DNA of 64,000 bases from Larus michahellis (GCF_964199755.1 NC_133911.1:2941001-3005000); one strand, 5' to 3'. Positions 22,314-36,440 are shown, numbered from the stretch's first letter. Notes: generated from the letters alone by a model not told the origin. Numbers and translations: made by a program.

Positions 22314-24712
22314 ATGCCGAAGTCCAAGCGGGACCGCAAGGGTGAGCCGAGCGCCGCGCCCCCCGTCCCCCTCCGCTCCCCGGGCCCGGCTTCAGCCTGC
22401 CCTAACGCCGCCTCTCTCCTCCGCTCCCCGCAGTCTCCCTGACGCGGACGCCCAGGAAGGGGTTGGAGGCCAAGCAGGCGCTGATCGCTGAGGTAAGTGC
22501 GGCCCGGCCCCGCGCGGTGCCCCGCTCCCCGGTCCCCGCTAACCGCTGCCCTTCCAGCTGCGGCGATGCGTGGACACCTACAAGTACATCTTCGTCTTCT
22601 CCGTCGCCAACATGAGGAACAACAAGCTGAAAGACGTCAGGAACGCATGGAAGCACAGCAGGTGAGGCAGGGAGGTGGAGGGGGGGGCCGGCGTGGCAGA
22701 GGGGTGAGTGCCTCAGGAGCTGACAGCCGCCATCTCTTCTTCCTCCTCAGGATCTTCTTCGGGAAGAACAAAGTCATGATGGTGGCGCTGGGACGGGAGC
22801 CGAGCAGCGAGTACAAGGAGAATCTGCACAAGGTAGGGGCTGCGTGTCCCAAAGCTTCATGGAATAAAACCTCAAGGGATGACAGAGCTTCCTTGAGTCG
22901 CAGTTCCACTGGTGTTTTAACCGAATCCATCCGTATCGTGATATGAGAGCTCTGGACCCCAGAAGGTGAGTCCCTGGGTGCCGCTCAAGTCCCACCAACA
23001 GCTTCTGTCTTTCAGGTCAGCAAACACCTCCGGGGTGAAGTTGGTCTCCTCTTCACCAACCGCACCAGAGAGGAGGTGGACGAGTAAGTACGTGTTTGTC
23101 ACCACCGTGGTCTGTCTCTTCTCCCAAGGAACAGGCAATAGGACAAGAGGAAACGGCCTCAAGTTGCACCAGGGGAGGTTTAGACTGGATATTAGGAAAA
23201 ATTTCTTCACCAAAAGGGTTATCAAACATTGGAACAGGCTGCCCGGGGAAATGGTGGAGTCACCATCCCTGGAGGTATTTAAAAGATGGGTGGATGTGGT
23301 GCTGAGGGACATGGTTTAGTGGTGGTTTGGGCAGTGCTGGGTTGGTGGTTGGACTTGATGATATTAAAGGTCTCTTCCGACCCTAACGATTCTATGAAAT
23401 GCTGAGCAGCCTTTTTTCCACTCTACTACTCCACTTACCAACGTTTCTCTTCAAGCATTGATGATCTCATGAGGTTTTTCCTCTCATCTTTCTCTGCCAT
23501 CCCTGCAACACTGGGGAAGAAGCTACAGCAGGCTGTGCCATAATTCCCGTCTCAGCCAAGGGATGTTCCCTCCACAGCTAAAGCTCTCGTTCCCCATCTC
23601 AGGTGGTTCTCCAGATTCAAAGAGGTGGACTTTGCCCGCGCAGGGAACAAGGCAACATACACGGTGAGCCTGGACACGGGGCCCTTGGAGCAGTTCCCCC
23701 ACTCCATGGAGCCTCAATTACGGCAGCTGGGATTGCCAACAGCGTTAAAGAAAGGTACGTGAAGTGGCAGAGAAGGTAAGCTTCATGTTTTAGCTGCGCA
23801 GATAAGATCCTTTAAGGAGAATGTTAAATAATTGAGTAGAATTTGGTTTTGGAGAAAATCCAATGGACAACTTGTTCAGCTGGTCATAGAACTCATTATA
23901 TTCTTCTTGCACCGTTCTTCCCAAATCATCCTTCCTCAAAGGACAACTGAAACAACCAGCCTTCTACAAGACACCTTCCTTGCTCAGTGGAAACACCTAG
24001 GCCTAGCCTAGCGTGCTGCCATCCTGTTCAGAAGCCAGATGTGGGGTTTTTTTTTTAGAGTTGATCTCACCCAGCTTCTTGGGGTGTACCGCTGTTTGCA
24101 TGGAAAGGCATCAGCTGCCAAGGGCAGTGTTTGTGGGCTTATCCGGTATTGGTGAGCCTGTTCCAAGAGGTCTTGTTCCTGCAGGAGTGGTGACACTACT
24201 TTCAGATTACGAAGTCTGCAAAGAAGGGGACGTTCTCACCCCCGAACAAGCCCGTGTCCTGGTGAGTAATGATGTAACGCACAAGCCCCTATTTCCCCCG
24301 ATACAAAATAATTAACTGTTCAGGTTAATTCGGCTGGAGGGTGCGAGCTCTCGGATGAAGGCGAGCAGAACTTCTGGGTGTTGGTCAGTGGGGTGCAGCA
24401 AACATCCTTCCGAACTCCCAATGCGAGTGCTAAAACCCAGCAGCAATTACTTTTGCTCCTGCTTTGCTGCAGTTCCCACCTGGAAGCGATATTTAGTGTG
24501 TTTTTGCTACGCTGGTCACGGAGACAATAAAGCAGGAATGACAGACCTGTGTCCTTTCCTAGAAACTCTTTGGCTACGAGATGGCGGAGTTTAAAGTCAC
24601 CATCAAATTTCTGTGGAATTCTGAGACGGGAGACTTCCAGAAGCTTGCGGGAGACACAGCAGAGGAGGAGGAAGAGGAGGATGACGATGATGATGACAGC
24701 AATGAGGACTAG
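22314..24712 (+). CDS. MRTO4: MRTO4, ribosome assembly factor (mRNA turnover protein 4 homologue)
   Basis: MRTO4 is a nucleolar paralogue of the stalk protein P0 (uL10 family). It holds the P0 site on pre-60S particles until late assembly. Exons: 22314-22341, 22434-22492, 22558-22661, 22751-22832, 23016-23083, 23603-23754, 24185-24261 and 24563-24712. They total 720 nt, or 239 residues, the length I recall for human. The protein starts [13 protein letters not shown]. It has the L10-like core ([43 protein letters not shown]) and the MRTO4 block [20 protein letters not shown]. The acidic tail is rich in Glu and Asp, ending DSNED; human has an acidic Ser-rich tail. All introns are GT-AG and in frame. 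It shares its promoter with EMC1, and a CR1 tail sits in intron 5. Confidence 0.97.
23104..23399 (+). mobile_element. CR1 LINE 3' fragment
   Basis: About 295 bp with the typical end of an avian CR1 subfamily: 'aggaaacggcctcaagttgc', 'ggaacaggctgcccggggaa', 'ctgagggacatggtttagtg', and a 3' end of 'gattctatga'. It is 5'-truncated, as most CR1 copies are. It begins only about 20 bp after the exon 5 donor of MRTO4 and lies in the same orientation as the gene. Confidence 0.93.
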
Positions 24713-25161
24713 CAGCAGTCCTTGTGCTTGGACACTAGACAGTTCTACTCTATTTTAGAGACAAAAAAGAGGAGCATGTTTCCCTTTCATGTTCGCACCC
24801 AGAGGACAAGGACGATCAGCTCAAACGTGCTCTTCATAAAAGATGACCTAATTATGCTTTTTTTTATATATATATATAAATTTACATTTAAAACCTCAGA
24901 TGGTTGTCGCTGCTGCCTGTTACTGTTTCTGGGATCTGAGGAAATGCCACCTCAAACGTGAAAGCTAGGCAGAGAGCCTGGAAGTGTAATGCAGCTTAGA
25001 CATGGCACGCCTATCACTGGGGAAGATGCTGAGGGTTTGTTCTTATTTCTGATAAAAGCTTCAGAAGAAGCTATTGCGCTCAAAGTCACGGAGCGCTGAT
25101 AAGGAGGTGCCAGCCAGGTTATAGGTACAGTTAAGAGATAGGGTCTGTGTTAGAAAAAGGT

Positions 25162-25167
25162 TTTATT
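25162..25167 (-). terminator. Candidate AKR7A poly(A) signal AATAAA
   Basis: AATAAA on the minus strand about 340 nt after the AKR7A stop codon. It lies 25 bp left of the MRTO4 ATTAAA on the other strand, so the two mRNAs probably overlap at their 3' ends. Confidence 0.5.
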
Positions 25168-25191
25168 GTATATAATTATTTAAGATTTCAT

Positions 25192-25197
25192 ATTAAA
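25192..25197 (+). terminator. MRTO4 poly(A) signal ATTAAA
   Basis: The common variant ATTAAA lies 480 nt after the MRTO4 stop, with a GT-rich element 20-30 nt downstream. Read directly; use is inferred. Confidence 0.6.
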
Positions 25198-25503
25198 GCA
25201 GAGCTGGGGCCTTCATCCGGTTGTGTGTCCGTTTTCCCCGATCAACTGCATCTTTAAATCATAGTGTGTGCTGTGTGGCGCCAAAGGTCCAAGAGGGGAG
25301 AAAGAATAAGGCATGGCCCAACACAAGAAGTGCTGACAGCAGTAGTGGATCCTACAGAGCTTCACTAATTACAGGGAAAAATCTCAACCCATTTACATGT
25401 CGATCAAAGGGGCAGGGTGGGTAAGTGCCTCTCCCGAGCTTCGAGACCTGCGCTCCATTATCCATCCCCCTCAACACCCGCTTTCTTCTCCCTACCCCAG
25501 TCT

Positions 25504-29448
<3,945 letters not shown>

Positions 29449-29590
29449 GGCCGCCGCCGCCACTGCGCATGCGCGGCCGGGGGGCGGACCGCAGGGAGAG
29501 CACCCGCCCCGCCCCCGGGGGGGGGGGGGGGGCGAGGTCTCGCCGCGCATGCGCAGAGCGGCGGCGCCGGCTCCCTCCGCAGCGGGGCGG
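29449..29590 (-). promoter_or_regulatory. AKR7A promoter region with two NRF1 motifs and a G16 run
   Basis: CpG-rich sequence upstream of the AKR7A start. NRF1-type palindromes (GCGCATGCGC) lie at about 29465-29474 and 29546-29555. A run of 16 G on the plus strand covers 29517-29532. The same NRF1 pattern occurs at UBR4. Function is inferred from position. Confidence 0.6.
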
Positions 29591-30020
29591 TGAGCCCCAA
29601 AACCGGCGGGTTTTGCGCCAAACCCAGCAAGTTTCCGGAAAAAAAAAAAAAAAAAAAAAGAAAAAAAGGCAGTTTAGGGAAAAAGGGCAAGGTTCTGAAA
29701 AAGCCGCAGGTTCGCAAAATAGCCGGTGATTTGCCCTCAAAGCGGCAGATTATTTAAAAAACAAAACAAAGCAAAACAACCAAACCAAAAACCCAAGCAA
29801 CTTCCCCAAAAAGGCAGCGGGTTTGGATGAAAAACAGCAAGTTTCTGAAGAAGCGGCAGGTTGGCAAAGGAAACCCGGCCGGCGAGATTGTGAAGAAGCA
29901 GTGAAGTTGCGGGGGGCAAAAAATCCCAAACTTTTAAAAAAAAAAGAAACACCAAAAACACCAAGTTTCCGAAAAAGCAGCGTTTTCCAAAGAAAGATAA
30001 AGCCAATTTCCAAAGCGACG
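29590..30020. repeat. Diverged A-rich tandem repeat between AKR7A and SLC66A1
   Basis: Many imperfect copies of a short motif close to GCGGCAGGTTTCCGAAAAA (variants GCAAGTTTCCGGAAAA, GGCAAGGTTCTGAAAAA, AGCAAGTTTCTGAAGAA, CCAAGTTTCCGAAAAA), broken by A runs. The period is irregular, about 20-35 bp. The array sits in the divergent promoter interval and probably includes the first non-coding part of SLC66A1. Confidence 0.7.
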
Positions 30021-30027
30021 CCGGGAC

Positions 30028-30293
30028 GAGGTAAGTCCCTGTTCCGTATGGATGCGCCGGGTGGGTTCGATTTCTTTTTTGAGGCCAAATCCTGTGGGGC
30101 CGACGGCTTTCCCGGGCGCGTCATCCCTCCGGACGCGAAATTAACGCCAGTAAAGGTGTGTTACCCAGTAATCAGCTTATTTTTGCAATACGAGCCAGCT
30201 TCAAGCCGGAGCCGGGGGAGCCGTGAGCACGTTCCTAATATTTTTCCCCAGTGTTACTTGATTTTTTTCCTGTGTTATTGTTTTTTTCCCAGC
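30028..30293 (+). other. Likely 5' UTR intron of SLC66A1
   Basis: A strong donor (GACGAG|GTAAGT at 30030/30031) and two tandem acceptors, ATTTTTCCCCAG (ending 30251) and TTTTTTTCCCAG (ending 30292), lie upstream of the start codon. They suggest a non-coding first exon, as is usual for this gene. Transcript data are needed to confirm. Confidence 0.55.
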
Positions 30294-30351
30294 GTTATCC
30301 CAACGGTTTGGCTGATAAACGTCCCCCGGCCGAGCTGGGTGCCTGACAGCC

Positions 30352-33300
30352 ATGGGTGCGCAGCGCTGGAGGGGTCTCCCGTCCGGGAATCTTTCCAACT
30401 GTCCCAACGGCTCCCGTTGGGTGATGGAGGTGTTCAACGAATGCGCCCAGGACGGCCGGGACATCGCCAGCGTCGTCCTGGGTCTGGTCTCCATCTTCTG
30501 CTTTGCAGCTGCCTCTTTTCCGTAAGTTTCGCTCCCAAAAAACCCGGCTGAGCCCTTCCCTTGGCGCAACACCCCGCGCTAAAAATCACATTTCAAGCGC
30601 AACTTGCCCGGATTATTAAATCTCCCTGGCAAAAGCAATCTGGGCTTGGAAAAAATTGGGTTTAAGAGGAGGAGAGGGAGCAGCCCCAAAGCCTTGTTTG
30701 TTGTTATATTGTTATTATTGTGCTTGGCGCCTGTAATAACCCACGTAAGCCAACTGCAATGCAGTCGTTGCAGGTCAGACACGCGGAAGAAATGTTTCCA
30801 GCAGCCCTGGGCTTCGTGGAAGTGCTGGGGACAACTGTGGCGGAGGGGGACGTGGCGGGGGGGGGGGGGTCACGCTCGGTCTCGGTGTGTCATCGGGTTA
30901 TTTCGTAACCGGAGAGGTGTTTTCTGCGACGGGTGCTTCTCCTCGCTGCTTTCTGCCCCCGCACGAGGGATGGATCACGAGGGACTGAGCCCGACGGGAT
31001 GCTGCGAGCACCCAGGGAGGGGGTCGCGGGACTTTTCAGGGAGGCAGTTTTCAGGGTCACACGTGGCTTTGCGAGAGGAAATCTTTGCTTTTCCTCCCTG
31101 CTACGAGTGCGTTGGGCGGGTGGCAACTGGGAAACGATCCAGGGATTGGGAGCACCAGGGAAACCTGGGGATGGTTCCCAGGTAGCGCTGAGCCGGCCGG
31201 GGGTTCCGGTTTGTGGCTCTGCCCGACTCTCTCTCTCTTGCAGGCAGTTTTACCAAGGCTGCAAAACGGGCATCATGGACCGAGCTCTCTCCATATATTT
31301 CTTGCTGGGATGGCTGGGCGGAGACCTCCTCAACCTCATCGGTTCCTTCCTGGCCGACCAGTTGCCGCTGCAGGTACCGACCCACTCGCTGGCGCTGGGT
31401 CAGCTCTGCAACACCCCCGGCTCCGGGGAGGAGGGATGGGATGGGATGGGATGGGATGGGATGGGATGGGATGGGATGGGATGGGATGGGATGGGATGGG
31501 ATGGGATGGGATGGAAGCTGCTTCATCCAGCACTGGGAACCAGGGACACAAATGGCCATGGGGATGTTCCCTTCTCCACCCCCCGGGATGGGGATGGTCC
31601 CTTTTGCCCCCGGGGATGCTCCTTCCTTCTCTTCCCCCCAGGGATGCTCCCTTCCTTCTCGCCTCCCCTGGGGGATGCTTCCTCCCTTCTCCCCCCACCA
31701 CGGGATGCCTCCTCCTTTCTCCTGCCCTCCAGGGGATGCTGCCTTCCTCCTCCCCCCGGGGGATGTTCCCTTCCTTTTCCTGCCCCCAGGGATGCTCCCT
31801 TCCTTCTCCTCCCCCCTGGGGTGCTCCCTTCTCCCCCGGGATGCGATGTGGTACCATGCCCCGGGACACTGGCTCATCCCAACCATCAGCCAGAGCCTTT
31901 CTGCAGGTAGCACCGACCCGTCCTTCTCCCCACAGGTTTACACGGCCGTTTACTACGTGCTGGCGGACCTGGTGATGCTGTCGCTCTACGGCTACTACAA
32001 AGTAAAGAACCGGGGCCGAGGATGTGAGTTGGGGTTCGAGGGCTGGGGGGGGGTCCTGCGCTCCCCTTGGCATGGCTTTCGGGCTGGCTCGTCCCCAGCT
32101 GCGGAGCTGGGAGGGGAAGCCATCCATCCCTGGGGGAGACACATCAGGGATGCCACCTGTGGCTCGCTGGGGTTTTTTTTCTTGGATAACCTGAGCGCGC
32201 GTGAAAGCTCCAGCTAGAAAATAGCTACTGGCCATGCCTGGAGCTTCTGCAACCCCCAGCGTCCAGGTTTAACCCCAGCCGGCAACCAGAACCACGCTTT
32301 TCCCATCCTTTTTCCCTGCCAAGAAGGGAAAAAAGGAGGCAAATAAACTAGGTTGAGATAAATACAGTTTAATAGAAACAATAGCAGAAAAGTAATAATA
32401 ATAATAATGATGACACAGGTCACCCTCACCAGGCAGTGAATTGGCGCCGTCCCAAGCAGCGATCACGGATTCTCCCCTCCCCGGCCAGCCCCCGTTTCTG
32501 TACTGAGCATGAGGGCTACGGTGTGGAATAGTCCATTGGCCGTCCCATCCTCCTGTCTGTGCTTCTGTGGGAAGCTGAAAAAACGTCCTTGAATCGTGTA
32601 AATACCACTTCGCTATACCTTGAACGGTGTAAATACCACAACTAAAACCAATGGGTGTTATGGACATTGCTTTCACAGCAATCGCTAGGAGGAGAATTAA
32701 CTCTTTCCCAGCTGAAACCAGGACACCCTGCAAACCGCCACGGGCCGTGTCCGGGTTGAAAAATAAACCCCCTGTGAGTGACGTTAATTATAGAAAGAAA
32801 TTACTTACCCGCAGCTACGGGGTGATTCCATCCTGGAGCTGGAAACCACAGCCGGATCTCGTGACTCTCGGGCCAGCGCTTTAAGGGAAGGGGTGAAGTT
32901 TTCCGGCTGTTTCGGGGTCAGTGCTCCGCTTGCGAGTCACGGCAGCCTTGACGTGATGGAGAAGTCCCTCCCTGTTCAAACGGAGTGAAAAGGGAACCTG
33001 AACAGCTCTTGCAAGGCTTAAACAGCAAGGGAAAATCCACTTTTTAGCGTGGCAGCTTTCTGTGAAATACAAACAGGCCTCCCTTTGGGCCCTGAAAATG
33101 ATTTAACTTATAAACGCCATTTGAATTTATTAAGCCGATTGATATTTGGCCTATCGACGATATATTTTTTTAATGCTGGAGAGCTTGTTTACAGAATATA
33201 TAATACAAGCCTTGCTGTCAAAGCAGAGCTGGGTCTGGCAGGGATTTGAACGTGCGAGTTAAGTCACTGAAAAGCTTTTAGATGGCAAAGGGATGATTTT

Positions 33301-35035
33301 TAAGAGCCCTAAACCCAAAGAAACCCGGACGCTCTCGATCTGCCGAGATAGGAGCAGTTTCCTCCCTGATAACTTACAAACTGCCCCTATCGCTGCGAGA
33401 TGAAACGCCGGCGGCGGCTATTGCCGAGTTCCTCCCGAGATAAGGGAGAGCTTGAAGGTCTCTGCGCCGGGAGGGGTCCTGGCAGAGGGGGGCGGCTGAT
33501 GGAGGACCCCCCCATAACCACCCTCCGCTTGATTCCCCGCAGTCGCCGCCCCGATCAACGCAGCCTTCGTCTTCCTTTCCTTGGGCACGGTGTGGACCGT
33601 CTCCCTGCTGGGCCGGGGAGCTGCCGTGGCGCAGGAGCCGGCGGCGTTCAAAGGGCGGTCTCTGCTCTCCGCTGGCGGGGATGAGCTCGGGCCGAAGGTG
33701 AGCGGGTTCCTAGGGCTGGGCGACGGCGGGGAGAGGAGATAAACTGCCCCAGCGCCGTCCCGCCTGGCGCCCAGCGGGGCGAGGGATGGACGGGGAAATC
33801 AAAGGCTGGGGTTTGGCCCCGCCGTCGGCTCCACGGAGCCGTGGCGTTGGGTGGGAAGCGCCTCTCTGAAAACAAGGGGGTGGCTCGTGGCACTCCCCCC
33901 GCCCCGGCACCCCCCGCCTTTGCCTTGCAGCCTTTCAGCAAGAGCGAGATCATCGGCTTCACCATCGGCTCCGTCTCCTCCGTGCTGTACCTCTGCTCCC
34001 GCCTCCCCCAGATCTACACGAACGTAAGCGTGGGGGCAGGGGGACGGCAGCCCGGTCCTGGGGACCCCCCCGGGGTCCTGAGATTTCGGATCGAAGAGGG
34101 CCGGTGGGATCGTCTTCCTCCTCTTTGCTCCAAAGTCCCTGATCCCCGTCTTGTATCGTTCCATAAGGGACTATTTTTTTCTGTATTTCCCCTCCAAAGC
34201 CTGATTCATTTTTCTCCCCTCCCTTTAACATACCAACGTTTTGAGGGTGGGGGGCTTTCGTTTTGTCTTTATTTGCAAGCAAAAGGGGAACTTAAAGGCT
34301 CTTCGCATTGAGTCACCACCTTTTTTCTTCTCTTTTTTTTTTTTTTTTTTTTCGGTGGGAGGGTGATTAATAGTACTTTCTAGTGAGATTTCGGAGAGCG
34401 GCACCCAGGCTCCTCTCTCTTCTTCCAGTACAAGAGGAAATCCACCATCGGGGTCTCCTACTCCCTCTTTGCCCTGGTGATGCTGGGGAACTTGCTCTAC
34501 GGCCTCAGCGTCCTCCTGAAGAACCCGGAGCCGGGGCAAGGCGAAGGCGTCTACGTCCTGCACCACCTGCCCTGGCTGGTGGGCAGCCTGGGCGTCCTTT
34601 CCCTCGACGTGGTTGTATCCTTTCCCTCCGGGATCGCATCCCGCCGGCAAGGCTTTGCAGGGAGCGATCCCGTCTCGGGGCAGGCAGGGTGAGGCAGGAG
34701 CGGGCGGGTTGATGCTCCTCAGTGGTTGATTTGAGCCGTTCTTGCTCAACCACGTGCCGGTGAGTAATTTATGGTGTTGCAGCCAAGAGCTGAATGCTTC
34801 AGACCCTCACTTGCATGAAGCTCGTTGTCCGGTTTCCACCTCTCCTGGCACAAACGGACTTTTTTTTGGGTGGTGAGACCCACCGCGCCGCGTAGATCCA
34901 GCCTTGGTTGCGTGAAGAGCCTTAACCTCTTCTCAGATCTCCTTCCAGTTCCTTGCCTATCGCAGAGGAAGACCCAGTACCCGGGAAGAGAGGGATGCTC
35001 TTCTCGGCGAGCCGGGTGACGCCTTGGAGAGCTGA
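30352..35035 (+). CDS. SLC66A1: SLC66A1 (PQLC2), lysosomal cationic amino acid exporter
   Basis: A seven-helix PQ-loop transporter that exports Lys, Arg and the cysteamine-cysteine disulfide from lysosomes. In mammals it also recruits the C9orf72-SMCR8-WDR41 complex when cationic amino acids are low. Coding exons: 30352-30521, 31244-31373, 31936-32023, 33543-33697, 33931-34023, 34429-34614 and 34937-35035. They total 921 nt, or 306 residues (human 291 as I recall). PQ motif 1 is Pro57-Gln58 (FPQFYQGCKTG); PQ motif 2 is Pro207-Gln208 (SRLPQIYTN). N-glycosylation sites are possible at Asn13 and Asn19 in the lumenal N-terminus. The C-terminal tail holds an acidic dileucine signal, EERDALL (Leu296-Leu297), fitting lysosomal sorting. 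All introns are GT-AG. The gene diverges from AKR7A and converges with CAPZB. Introns 2 and 3 hold tandem repeats and a solo LTR. Confidence 0.96.
31433..31514 (+). repeat. (GGGAT)n pentanucleotide array, about 16 units
   Basis: A perfect run of ATGGG units in SLC66A1 intron 2, starting about 60 bp after exon 2. Sixteen closely spaced GGG runs on the sense strand can form G-quadruplexes in DNA and in the pre-mRNA. Confidence 0.97.
31560..31850 (+). repeat. Degenerate minisatellite in SLC66A1 intron 2, about 30 bp unit
   Basis: About ten imperfect units of the type GGGATGCTCCCTTCCTTCTC followed by C-rich sequence, 28-31 bp apart. The leading GGGATG is shared with the nearby pentanucleotide array, so the two may have a common origin. 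False open frames of about 300 codons on both strands run through this region. Confidence 0.88.
32260..32725 (-). mobile_element. Solo LTR of an avian ERVL-type endogenous retrovirus (fossil)
   Basis: About 466 bp in SLC66A1 intron 3, opposite in direction to the gene. On the minus strand it opens with TGTCCTGGTTTCAGCTGGG. It holds the polyadenylation part TTTCTATTAAACTG followed by TTATCTCAACC, and closes with GCTGGGGTTAAACC. I recognise these as the very common avian ERVL-like LTR family. There is no internal region or second LTR nearby, so it is a solo LTR left by recombination. A short imperfect flanking match may be the target site duplication. It is diverged and therefore old; age was not computed. 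Confidence 0.85.
32726..33542 (+). other. SLC66A1 intron 3, right part
   Basis: Intron sequence between the solo LTR and exon 4. I recognise no other element or exon in it. Confidence 0.6.
34024..34428 (+). other. SLC66A1 intron 5
   Basis: A 405 bp intron with a T20 run at 34333-34352 about 75 bp before the exon 6 acceptor. Nothing else was recognised. Confidence 0.65.
34615..34936 (+). other. SLC66A1 intron 6
   Basis: A 322 bp intron, donor GTATCC, acceptor TTCTCAG. The donor is weak compared with the others but gives the only in-frame join to the last exon (DVV|ISFQF). Confidence 0.75.
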
Positions 35036-36440
35036 CGAAGGGACCTGCCCCGCAGCGAGAAGAGGACGATGCAGGGGAGAAAGCTGGCCGTAACGCCGGG
35101 CAAACCGGCCCCTGCGCCCTGGTGGCTCGTGGGAGGGGATGACCTGAGCCAGCGGGTGGCACGTTGTGCTGCTCGGACGCTAAGCCCAGCCGTGCGGCAA
35201 GAGGATGCTGCTGAGACACCTCGTGCCTCTTTTGATACCAATGACGCTATCGGGATAAACAGGGATTTATTTCATACCTCAGAAGGTCGCTCTTCGCTGC
35301 TTTTGTGCCCCACAGCTGAGGTCGGTCACTTCTTCTTTATCTCCCGTCTCTCGGGGGTGAGCCGGAGCTTCCCCGGTGCTGGCGAAGAGCCTGAGGGGCT
35401 GCGGGGAGGGCACAGAGGTGACCGACCTGCCACCAACAGGAGCACCACTGACCTCCCTGGGCCTCACGTCTCCAGCGCCGACCTCTCTCTGGAAGATACA
35501 GCAGTGGCTGGAACCAGCTGGGGAGGAAGGAGCAGCGTTAACCAAAGTATTTTCGGTCGGCACATACCTGTTTTAATAAGCACAGCTCACGGGTCTCCAA
35601 AACAAGTCCTTGCCTCCTTTAGTGTTATTTGGTCAGTTCATCCGGCAGCTCCTGCCTCTTCCTTCTTGTGTTGCAGAGTCTCCGTTTCTCTCACTTCTCG
35701 TTTTTTGCCTCGCCTGCCTTTTATTTGCGTGGATTTCTTGGGGGAGTTGCTCCACGGCTCCGTGGTTAGCTGCCGAGGCCGTTACCCAGGCAGAAGATGC
35801 TCGGTCTGGTTTTCGGTCCTGCCCTCTCTCCTTCATCAGTTTATCCCCCAACGTGATGAATTTATCCCCAGCGCTGATCAATTTGTGCCCCCCCTGCCCC
35901 CGCCGGGGCCCTGCACAAGCAGCAGGGTGGCTCCGGGACTGCAGGAGGGCTGGAAGCGGCGGTGGTTTGGGAAGAGCCGTGACCCCGGAGGAGAGGAGCT
36001 GCCTCCCCGGCCCCATCCCTTGTGCCGAGCCGGTTCTGCTCGGGAAGAGCCGCTGGGTCTCAGGGAATGAGCACGAGGAAAATCAGCCAAAGCTTGTAGG
36101 CCCTGCAAGAGAAGCTCACACGTGTCCTATGAAAACAAGAACGTCCCTTTTCCTGCACTCCCTCTTAGCGCTTCTTTTCGCTCCCCTTTTCTCCCTCTCC
36201 AGCTCCTTTCCCGACTCCCAGCGCTGCCCCGCTCTGTGCCGCCTCTGCCTTTACCTGTATTATCATTAATTTATGATTCCTCAGCCATTCCCGTGACATT
36301 TGTCCTTCCCGAGGAGGTCGCCCTCCTCCCAGCGTGGACGCCAAGCCTCGCTCGTCCGTGAAACGGGACTCAGGCCACCCCATGCCCGTCAAACTGCAAG
36401 AGCAGGTTAATTAAAACACCAGCGCTTGGAGCCGACCCTC
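35036..36440 (+). other. Probable SLC66A1 3' UTR and downstream sequence
   Basis: GC-rich non-coding sequence after the stop codon. The first plausible poly(A) signal I see is ATTAAA at 36410-36415, followed by TTTGGTTTTGG, which would give a 1.4 kb 3' UTR; this is weak evidence. A short triple repeat of about 24 bp around the motif GAT.AATTTATCCCC lies near 35835-35895. Open frames here show no recognisable protein. Confidence 0.4.

Larger units (their letters stand above)
24713..25215 (+). other. MRTO4 3' untranslated region
   Basis: Non-coding sequence from the stop codon to the likely poly(A) site. It contains a short (AT)n run near 24867-24880. An ATTAAA signal lies at 25192-25197, followed by GT-rich sequence (GGTTGTGTGTCCG). 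The end point is inferred. Confidence 0.65.

Noticed and set aside
29823-30551. A 242-codon plus-strand frame upstream of and overlapping SLC66A1 exon 1.
   Set aside because: It is in a different frame from the clear SLC66A1 protein and runs through A-rich tandem repeat and a likely intron.
30933-32235. Open frames of about 270-334 codons on both strands.
   Set aside because: They cross SLC66A1 exons 2 and 3 in wrong frames and are kept open by the (GGGAT)n array and the C-rich minisatellite.
35069-36269. Open frames of 333 and 219 codons downstream of SLC66A1.
   Set aside because: GC-rich non-coding sequence after the stop codon; the translations are Ser/Pro/Leu-rich without any recognisable family or splice pattern.
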